Origin: Zygaena filipendulae
Taxonomy: Eukaryota > Arthropoda > Insecta > Lepidoptera > Zygaenidae
Reading direction: 5' to 3'
DNA: 64,000 nt
Assembly: GCA_907165275.2 (NCBI GenBank)
Contig: OU015650.1
Coordinates: 5,734,001 to 5,798,000, forward strand
Below are positions 58,401 through 64,000 of the stretch, piece after piece; positions within the stretch are counted from its first letter, which is position 1; every line of letters begins with the position of its first letter. Position numbers and translations under genes: made by a program. Below the pieces are notes generated by a model. The model was not told the origin of the DNA and did no database searches. It saw only the letters and a list, made by a program, of their open reading frames with translations.

Positions 58401-60004
58401 GCTACATAGAGAGTTTCCTATTCTGGTTGCTGCAAGACATGGGCGCGTCCCGGTCTCTCATGGGCATCACCATCACGGTCGGTGGTATCGCCGGTGTGCC
58501 GCTCCTGGTGCTCTCGGGGCCGATCATCAAGAAATTGGGACACGCTAATGTTATCTTCATTGGATTCGTATTTTACGCTATAAGACTGCTCGGTAAGTCC
58601 AGCTATCCTTAAAATAGCGTTTTATATAATCACTAGCTGTTCCACGCGGTTAAACACGCGTTAATTTCGGAGTTTTTGCAGAAATTCGGAATAACGTGCC
58701 TACCTATGCCAAATAAAAAATTGAACAAACAAAACAATTCAACTCACATTCGTATAAAGGATTCAAACATTTAGCAATATCAGCATTTCTAATGCCCTTA
58801 TGCTTGGGGCCTAGTAGGTACTTTGTTTTCGATGATAAAAGAGAACAGTTAACTTTCAGCTTCTTACTAACTTCTAAACTTCTGAGTCTTTTATCAATAT
58901 TTTGACTAACGATTCATAGAATTTATAGGTACCTACCTACCTATATTTCAATCGTGGAGAGCGAATAGCAAAGTGATGAATGAAACTGCTCATCTTCGCA
59001 GGGTACTCTTTGATCTATGATCCATGGCTGTGCTTGGTGTTTGAGGCGCTAGAGTCGGTGACGTCATCGTTGGCGTTCACAGCGGCTGTGACGTACGCAG
59101 CGCGACTCTCGTCTATCACCACGGACACATCGGTTCAAGGGCTGCTCGGCGGCCTCTACTACGGAGTTGGTATGTGGATTACATCCTAATGTTTCACACC
59201 TAGACTTTCACACCATAGTCACAGATAATATAATACTATATACTGATAGGATAAATCGACAAATCAGATAGCGGGACTGGTGACGTCACGTTCTGCTTCG
59301 ACCAGTGTGATGCGTTTCGCAAATTTTTCCCTCCCTTATTATGCACACTTGAAATAATTAGTATTTTTCGCAGTTAAATACCAACTCATTAATAAAATAA
59401 TTGTTTATTCATGTCTAGATAATAAAGATTCAAGGAAAAAAATATCAAGTAATTGTAAATGACAGATGAAGAAGAATCAGTACCTACCATGTGGTATAAA
59501 ATGGATCGAATTATAATATCCTTAACCAGTTTAAAATGTGTCTTTGTTGCAGGCAAAGGATCTGGAAGCCTAATAGGAGGTTATCTAATGAAATTTTTTG
59601 GAACAAGGCCCACGTACCAAATATTTTCGACCGCCACTTTTATAACAGGCTGTATCTACTTTTTGTTTAACCGATTCTACATTCGAAAGAGAGCAATGGG
59701 TGATGAGAACGATCTTTGCAAAAAGAAACCTCCAACTTTGGATGTCGAAGGCTGTGATACTATTAAAGACGATAAAATAACACCTCTAGTAGATGGCGTT
59801 GATAAAACTGGTATCAAAGTGAAGAATGTAGAAGACGACAACGATAAACCAGTACAGCAGAACCAGAAGGCAAATAATTTAAGAGTAGACAATACAGATG
59901 GCAGTAGTAGTGATTCTGGTGTGGATAATCCAGCTTATAATGAAACTGAAAATGTATCAACAAGTGAGCCCAAAAAGCATGAAGTCAAAACTACTGGATT
60001 ATAA
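34422..60004 (+). CDS. MFSD6: Major facilitator superfamily domain-containing protein 6-like
   Basis: Ten coding exons join in frame: 34422-34518, 35206-35360, 42396-42595, 42869-43394, 43475-43618, 46510-46706, 57102-57265, 58389-58592, 59002-59169 and 59553-60004, giving 2307 nt and 768 residues (human MFSD6 about 790). It is an orphan multi-pass transporter-like membrane protein; the substrate is not established. Seen: KLIPLKILFFVHASTVLVLY, YPYLTIHMRELGI and a PPLAGMLADKIGNFR loop (TM1-2); a large hydrophilic loop in exons 3-5 (residues about 105-365) with several Cys and sequons NTT, NAT, NTT; then DYGLQRVYGSIGGMISSPLSG, GYIESFLFWLLQDMGA, KKLGHANVIFIG and YDPWLCLVFEALESVT, all in MFSD6 order. 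The C-terminal 120 residues are acidic and cytoplasmic. ATG 34422 follows a splice acceptor at 34245, so a 5'UTR exon lies upstream. Poly(A) signals at 60180 and 60196. Introns 2 and 6 are 7 and 10.4 kb and repeat-filled. Confidence 0.92.
34519..35205. other. MFSD6 intron 1
   Basis: Contains Helitron-like 3' ends at about 34560-34770 (GGTGAAACCGCGGGGCCACAG) and 34880-34935. Nothing coding. Confidence 0.5.
35361..37526. other. MFSD6 intron 2, first part
   Basis: AT-rich, with a short CTCCGA-type simple repeat at 37118-37150. No supported gene or defined element. Confidence 0.45.
37527..38048 (-). mobile_element. Second tRNA-SINE copy, interrupted by a MITE
   Basis: Matches 11880-12082: GTGTCGTGG..ACCAAGCAAACG at the left and CGCCCAGACTGGAAA, CACACAAAGTCCACCCCCAC at the right. 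The tRNA-like head is partly deleted. The two halves are split by the 335-bp MITE at 37616-37950. Confidence 0.65.
37616..37950. mobile_element. 335-bp MITE with TA duplication, nested in a SINE
   Basis: About 27-bp ends (CAACGTGTTAATGAA.. TAACTGAAAAC, one mismatch between arms), flanked by TA at 37614-37615 and 37951-37952. Same family as 22597-22948. TA duplications suggest Tc1/mariner-type mobilisation. Confidence 0.8.
38057..38293. mobile_element. Harbinger-like MITE, 237 bp, nearly fully palindromic
   Basis: Arms of over 100 bp begin CCGCCGCACTCAGAGTCGAC and are flanked by TTA on both sides (38054-38056, 38294-38296). The arms share the bulk of their sequence with several mismatches. 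A TWA duplication indicates PIF/Harbinger. Confidence 0.8.
38294..41127. other. MFSD6 intron 2, middle
   Basis: A Helitron 3' remnant at about 38535-38595 (GGAACTCCGAAATTAACGCG). Otherwise AT-rich without recognisable features. Confidence 0.45.
41128..41340. mobile_element. MITE with TGTCACCGT ends
   Basis: TGTCACCGTTAAATTGT at the left, ACAATTTTACGGTGACA at the right. A related copy lies at 56127-56373. Confidence 0.65.
41751..41969 (+). mobile_element. Lep1-type Helitron copy
   Basis: A|TCCTAATAATATTTTAAACG at the left, GTGAAACCGCGGGGCACAAC and CTAG|T at the right, with an internal GGATGGATGGATGGAT run. Confidence 0.78.
42596..42868. other. MFSD6 intron 3
   Basis: 273 nt, mostly a diverged Helitron (AATGCGAATGTGAGTTTAAT ... 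GGAACTCCGAAATTATCGCG ... GGAACAGATAG). Confidence 0.55.
43619..44597. other. MFSD6 intron 5, first part
   Basis: No supported feature. A 64-codon frame at 43769 has no motif. Confidence 0.4.
44598..44823. mobile_element. MITE with GGG(C/T)CCTTATTCACTATGAC ends
   Basis: 226 bp, 20-bp inverted ends with one mismatch. No ORF of its own. Confidence 0.65.
44824..46174. other. MFSD6 intron 5, AT-rich remainder
   Basis: Nothing recognised beyond A-rich low-complexity sequence around 45355-45450. Confidence 0.45.
46175..46445 (-). mobile_element. Two adjacent Helitron copies, reverse
   Basis: AAGCTGTTCCCCGCGG at 46173-46190 and a second 3' region (TTTCACCCGCG, TCCCGCGGGAATTTCGG) from about 46303, ending TATTAGTAAGGA. 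They sit directly before MFSD6 exon 6. Confidence 0.6.
47133..47296. mobile_element. MITE with ATTATGTAACTTTTGTT ends, copy 2
   Basis: ATTATGTAACTTTTGTT and its exact inverse at the ends; internal ATTTTTCG and AGCGGTTTTATGATTAAT shared with 33553-33772. Confidence 0.7.
47656..47886 (+). mobile_element. Helitron copy, longer-body variant
   Basis: A|TCTAATATATAAAAATCTCG at the left, GATCGCGGGGCACAGCTAG|T at the right. The middle (CTGCGAAAATGGAAATGCCATG) differs from the common type. Confidence 0.72.
48095..48334 (-). mobile_element. Lep1-type Helitron copy
   Basis: CTAGTTGTGCCCCGCGG at the left, a CATCCATCC run, TAATATTAGTAGAAGTAGGA at the right. Confidence 0.78.
48775..49040 (-). mobile_element. 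Partial inverse copy of the 16228-16790 MITE
   Basis: Matches its 16500-16770 segment inverted: CACGCGTGTCACG, CAGCATCTATTTTGGACC, GTTTTAACTTG, ATTGTCATTGGC, AAAGAAGAAGAAGAAG. Confidence 0.65.
49307..49708. mobile_element. 402-bp MITE with TTAA duplication
   Basis: Arms of about 75 bp begin TGGTTAAACAAACTTACCTA and are mirrored at the right end. Flanked by TTAA at 49303-49306 and 49709-49712, as in piggyBac-type insertions. The middle contains GTAGCGCCTGCGTTGCCGC, repeated inverted near 55540. Confidence 0.7.
50470..51600 (-). pseudogene. Decayed DIRS-type (tyrosine recombinase) retrotransposon
   Basis: Minus-strand fragments in DIRS order, broken by stops and frameshifts: RT (KMEDLRT and MATIDLKEAYFLVF near 51540-51480), RNase H-like tail (FDLHVASYINLGNNREADVE near 51150), the connection LSDTEWSLTHSVFKL..SRHIYRRFNALMVDWS (51030-50870), GTMIVLNRPSKPWLRLF near 50750, and a recombinase piece KLTKKRIALLALSTAQRAETL near 50600. 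The catalytic parts are incomplete. It lies inside MFSD6 intron 6, antisense. Confidence 0.7.
51624..51806 (+). mobile_element. Helitron copy, first of a tandem pair
   Basis: CCAATATTAAAAAAGCGAGA at the left, GGTGAAACCGCAGGGAACAG and CTAG at 51803-51806. Confidence 0.7.
51807..52008 (+). mobile_element. Helitron copy, second of a tandem pair
   Basis: Begins TCTATACTAATATTATAAAG directly after the CTAG of the first copy and ends GCGCGGGACAGCTAG|T. Confidence 0.75.
52440..52780 (+). mobile_element. Helitron-like variant
   Basis: TACTAATAATTATTATAAAA near 52455 and TTAACGCGGTTGAAACCGCG, GGACACAGCTAA at 52745-52780. The body is diverged. Confidence 0.5.
53185..54168. mobile_element. Candidate transposon with GGNCCCAATTCTC ends
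   Basis: GGCCCAATTCTC at the left and GAGAATTGGGTCCC at the right; subterminal regions are both rich in TCGAG, TTCGAA and AATCTCGAAC motifs. A minus-strand frame at 53517-53284 (LLKLSRTTPLLDIYEDSN...) has no family I can name. Confidence 0.45.
54280..54951 (+). repeat. 136-bp tandem repeat, about 4.9 copies
   Basis: TAGTGCACAA recurs at 54291, 54427, 54563, 54699 and 54835, exactly 136 bp apart. Copies differ by a few bases; the first is the most diverged. A unit contains AGTCGACACGATCCTGG and GCTATCTATCATGAACACG. 136 is not a multiple of three and stops occur in the frames tried, so it is noncoding. In MFSD6 intron 6. Confidence 0.95.
56127..56373. mobile_element. Relative of the 41128 MITE
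   Basis: CACCGTATTATTATAAAAAC and CGTTAGTTTGTAAACGG at the left, AACGGTTTTTACAATTTTAC and GGT at the right. Confidence 0.5.
57499..57800 (-). mobile_element. Helitron-related copy, diverged subfamily, doubled
   Basis: AGCTGTGCCCCGCGGTTTCA with GGAATTCCCGCAGGAACTCT, then a repeated GAATTTCGGAATTCCCGCAG segment. Same subfamily as 21673-21866. In MFSD6 intron 7. Confidence 0.5.
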
Positions 60005-60179
60005 ATGAATTGATAAATAATTGTTGTGTGATATTATAATTTAAGTATCTAGGTTTTACAATTTGTATTAGGTTGTAGTCGTAGATTGAAATTATATAGG
60101 TAGGGTAATAATTATACATAGGTGTTGTGTTTTGTGAAGTGAGATATTACTAGATAGATATATATAGTTAAATTAATTA

Positions 60180-60201
60180 AATAAATTATTATTTAAATAA
60201 A
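60180..60201 (+). terminator. Poly(A) signals of MFSD6
   Basis: AATAAA at 60180 and again at 60196, about 180 nt after the stop. Confidence 0.6.
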
Positions 60202-61330
60202 TTTTGAAAAGAATCCAGTTTTAAATATTATGATATCTTTCTTTTATACCTAAATAACTACTATAGCATAATCACCCTAAAAAACGTAGGTATGTATGCT
60301 GTTTTGGATACTCGTATTGAATATTGATTCCGGCGTGAATATACATAATTAAACAGACAGGATTTGATGAAATAATGAAGTATCTACAACTACATCTACA
60401 CATAATCTTAAAAAGAGGTAGATTTGATGTAGCGGGTAATTTGACATAGGATATAGGTAGGTACGTCTTTACATCCTGATATAAAAATTTCCCGAGGGAA
60501 TATCATATTGGAAACACGTGAAACTTCGAAAAACTAAATGCCGCATCACTGGACCAATTTCACATATTTTTTTTCAAATGTTCCTAAAAGTCAGAATATA
60601 ATTAGGGAAAGAAATCTTGGAAAAGTTTCTTTGTTTCTAAAATTTAAATTTGGCAGGGAACGTCAGCTATTCAATAAAATATTTTTATCTTACTTTCTCG
60701 CGTTCAACGTATAGATACTATGGTGTCCGATAACTTACCTATATCTATCTACCTATCTAATCTAACCTAAATGATAGTCTCCCGCGGTTTCACCCACGGT
60801 AATTTCAGAGTTTCTGCGGGAATTCCAGGAAAAACTATACGTATTAACGTTCAGTAGTTTTTGATTTTATCGCGAACAGACAGACAGACAGAAGCGGCAG
60901 ATGACTTTGTTTTATAATATGTAGTAATAGTTTTCTACCATATTGATTAATTTTCCATTTCTTAATTTCTCTTATACGCACATTGTAGAGCGTATACAAA
61001 ATAAGTAGGTACATCTATACTTTGTTGCATGAGCACCAAATAATTTTTACAAATATGAGACACTTTCTATCAGCTGGAAGTACTTGCGAGTAACATTATC
61101 TTGCTAACAATGTAAATCAGAGTGACTTGGGTCATCGGATCGTGCTACAGCCGTCCTATATACTTGAGTACCGCTAAAAATTATCACAAATTTACTCTTG
61201 ACATAGTGATCCAAGTTATTTGTATTCAAAAATGTTAAACTTTACTTACAACTCATACTCTCATACTCTAGTCAGCTCTTGTAGAGATCGCTTGTCTTAG
61301 TTGCTTAAGTTTAATGTGTGTAAAATCGAA
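60202..61330. other. Intergenic, with Helitron remnants
   Basis: A forward remnant at about 60470-60660 and a reverse one at about 60775-60910 (CCCGCGGTTTCACCC, CAGACAGACAGACAG). The last 100 bases should hold the promoter of the next gene, but I see no convincing TATA box. Confidence 0.5.
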
Positions 61331-63562
61331 ATGATTTCGTTTGCTTTAAGTTTTTCGATAGTTTGCTTATGTAGTTTTGAATCGATGGCACTGAAGTTTT
61401 CTAGACCTTCTGTCTATGTTGTGACTCCAGCGTCTAAACCACAGATCGATGAAGGAAGATCAGCACCATTCTACTATCACAATTGGATGAGGAGAATGGA
61501 CCAACCATTAAACGCGACTAAAACGACTACAACAACGACACCAAAATCGGAAACGCCAGACTTAATTTTCGCAGAGTTCGAGTCAGATGGCGGCGATAGT
61601 ATGAAAAAATCAATAAGGAAACTTTTAGAAAAGGAAAAAATTGAATCGAAACCGTCTAATACAACAAAATACATGAAAGACGATGAACCTCAAATGGTAA
61701 ATTATGGATTACCCGAGCCAAAATTACAGATAAGCAAAGGTGAAAATGAGCAAAGTACAAGTGATATGAGTGATTACATAACAGCTATGTATCATAAGTT
61801 GTACAATGAAGATCCAAAGCCAGCGCCAGCACCGGTCTATTTGCCATTGACAACACCTTCGACCATCACCTCTACTACCACCACTACAGCATCCCCAGTT
61901 AATTTAGAAAGTATTTGGCATATAATAGACAGTGAGAAACATAACGAATATTCCGGAAATTGGGACGAAGTACCGCTAGATTCAGAAAATAGTCCAGACA
62001 CATTTGAAAATATAGCTCATAATAAACGAAGTCAAACACAACAGGCTGAAAGCGATGATGATCAAGTAAAAATAAATTTTGCTGTACCTGGGTAAGGATT
62101 TTATAATAAACGTAAAATTTAAGAATTAATATGTAATTGTAGATTTTATTTAAATTTTAATATTTTTCTATGCAGATTTGGAACGAATCCCGGTAACGGA
62201 GCAGAGAATGAATCCCGTGCGATACGTGTTGAACCGAACATTCGTTTTCCTTATATCAACTTAAAACCGTTTCAAATGAAGAATATAAAACCGCTTACGA
62301 TAAACAACAAGAAGGGCAATAGTAATTTATATACAAATTTAGACAATTTCCAAGAGGTAAAAAATCCCGTAAGAGGTGAAGCACAAGACATCGTACCAAT
62401 GCGTCAACCTATAGAACGTTATAATCCGGCTCAACCTTATTTACCACCTACAAACTATGGATATAAGAAGCAATCTGTTCCAAGCGTAGCTCCAGCAAAA
62501 GCAGTAGCTAACTTAGTACCTCCCCCACCACCTCCCCCTCCCAGGATCACTGATGACGACTTTCCATCACCCACCAGCTACGAGTCATTTCCACCTTACT
62601 CACCATCCTTCCCTGCTCCTGCATCACCACCCTCTTCTAATGCTGCACCAAGCCCACCTGTTGTCATGTACCAACCTCCAGTAGATAACAGCGCAGATTT
62701 AGACATAGATGACGGAAGCATGGCTGGACCACCGATGGATATGGGATATCAATATAATCCACCTTCACCGTCTGCACCAACATTTTTACCCACAATACCT
62801 CCCATGAGTAAACCCCATAGTGGTTATTTATACGACAAGCCAACAATAACATTTGATTCACCGCCCACGATAGATAAACCCGTCTTCCATGGATACCACT
62901 ACAAAAAACCAGAAATAGTTGTACCACCAGAGGAACACCTGAGTCCTAGCTTCGATCATCACGGTCCTCCGTCGCATCATCATGATTCTGATTATCCTGA
63001 ATTGATATATTCAAAACCGCATGGTGATACAGATGATTCAAAAGGCAGCAGTGGTATGAAAGGTGGTGATATGATGGGAATGATGCCTCCACCGCCTTCC
63101 CATGAAATGCCAGATATGCAAGCTCCTGAACCTCCTACGGATGACCAAGGGTTTCCGCATGATTTTCCCGGTGATTTCAAATACCATCACGATTTCGATG
63201 ACCATGATTTCTACCACCACCATCATCATCACCATCCTACCACGACCACTACGACAACTACAGAGATGCCTCGTGTCAACAGATACAGTTATTACTATTT
63301 GGGAAAGAAGCTGTACTACTTACCATTGTATTTCAGCGTATATTTCATTATCTATGTAGGAGCGCTAATTATCAAAGCTGTATTGCGACATAAAATCACC
63401 TATCCTAATAGTTGGAGGCCCAATGATCAGACCGCATCGTTTTTCTCGAAACGTTCGGTCGACTGGGATTTGTCACAAGAAAATCTCCATGAAGTCACCG
63501 GTAGAGTAACCAGAGCAATAGGTGCAGCCGCTGAAAAATATTTAAGTAAAAAATTTACTTAA
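61331..63562 (+). CDS. Secreted or membrane-anchored Pro/His/Thr-rich insect protein, function unknown
   Basis: Two exons, 61331-62091 and 62176-63562, give 2148 nt and 715 residues. I do not know a named family. Seen: an N-terminal signal peptide (MISFALSFSIVCLCSFES), Thr runs (TTTTTTP near residue 80, TTTTTTAS near 195), an acidic middle, a Pro run (PPPPPPPP near 370), long Pro/Ser/Tyr-rich stretches, His-rich segments ending in a run of eight His near 601-608, a second Thr run, then YYYLGKKLYYLPLYFSVYFI, a single hydrophobic segment at about 637-660, and a basic C-terminal tail with SKRSVDWDL. The aromatic hydrophobic block looks like the conserved core, as in uncharacterised insect proteins I recall only loosely. 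ATG 61331 was chosen because a signal peptide follows at once; the upstream frame has only non-ATG codons. The exon join (GG|A) is in frame. Possible cuticle or extracellular matrix role is a guess. Confidence 0.8.
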
Positions 63563-64000
63563 CGAATAGCAATGAATGTATCGTTGCGAATGGAAGTTAA
63601 ATAATATAAATAATACTAGACTACTACTATTAGAAGTACTACTACTACGTTACTAGTAGAAGAAAATATTTAAGTTTAAATGAAATTGATGTAAATATAT
63701 ATATAGTAATAAAATTTATTACTTAGCGTACTTAGTTATACTGCCTGTTGTACGCTGGACATGTTTAAGTTTGACACATTTTTTTAATGCAATTTTGTCT
63801 AAATATTGTTCATTGTACAACGTTTTTGATTTAAGAATAATATTAGATAGTGTAAATTTATAAAAGTACATAGTTTAGTTAGATTGCTCAATAAATGTGA
63901 ATTTTAAGTATTTCAGAATCTTTATGTTTATTTTTTCGTAACCCTCCCCGACAAATATAGCTGCCGCATTAGTATGATAAAATCCTAACTATTATAATTT
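63563..64000 (+). other. 3'UTR and downstream sequence
   Basis: AATAAA at 63706 region (GTAATAAAATT) and at 63890-63895. No further gene is visible to the window end. Confidence 0.55.

Overview
This window is nuclear DNA of a moth or butterfly (Lepidoptera). It is AT-rich with GC-richer exons. Genes are split by introns with GT..AG borders. It holds more than twenty copies of a short element running from TC(C/T)TA..TAATATTATAAA to a GC-rich hairpin and CTAG, inserted between A and T, which is the pattern of the lepidopteran Lep1-type non-autonomous Helitrons. All gene models were read by eye from the sequence and checked for continuous reading frame across exon joins. Family names rest on remembered motifs, not on a search.

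Layout, left to right. (1) 1-2392, minus: five exons of an NKAIN gene (Na,K-ATPase interacting membrane protein), with the C-terminal tail running off the left edge. (2) 3556-4251, plus: a single-coding-exon UCH-L3-type ubiquitin hydrolase with a small 5'UTR intron; it shares a roughly 1 kb divergent promoter interval with NKAIN. (3) 5617 to about 9604, minus: an apparently intact two-ORF LINE with a 30-nt poly-A tail. (4) 9741-16071, minus: MFSD12, seven exons, 491 residues. Its introns hold a Harbinger-type MITE, a tRNA-derived SINE and a dead mariner. (5) 16072-19451: a divergent intergenic stretch packed with inverted-repeat elements and a decayed THAP-domain fragment. (6) 19452-23210, plus: NME7 (DM10 plus two NDP kinase domains), 381 residues in my model. 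(7) 23321-34245: a gene-poor stretch. (8) 34422-60004, plus: MFSD6-like transporter, ten coding exons over 25 kb, 768 residues. Introns 2 and 6 hold MITEs, Helitrons, a decayed DIRS-type retrotransposon and a 136-bp tandem repeat. (9) 61331-63562, plus: a secreted or membrane-anchored Pro/His/Thr-rich protein of 715 residues in two exons.

The genes do not form a pathway. NKAIN and the two MFS proteins are multi-pass membrane proteins of different families, UCH belongs to ubiquitin recycling, and NME7 to cilia and microtubule nucleation.

I do not see a new multi-gene system. The observations most worth a second look are: (a) a canonical A AAA AAC slippery heptamer in exactly the right frame at the LINE ORF1/ORF2 overlap, with no ATG available upstream of the ORF2 endonuclease; (b) a cluster of palindromic MITE families with clear target duplications, several nested; (c) a MITE lying only 8 nt from an NME7 splice donor; and (d) a THAP-domain remnant between 170-bp inverted arms.
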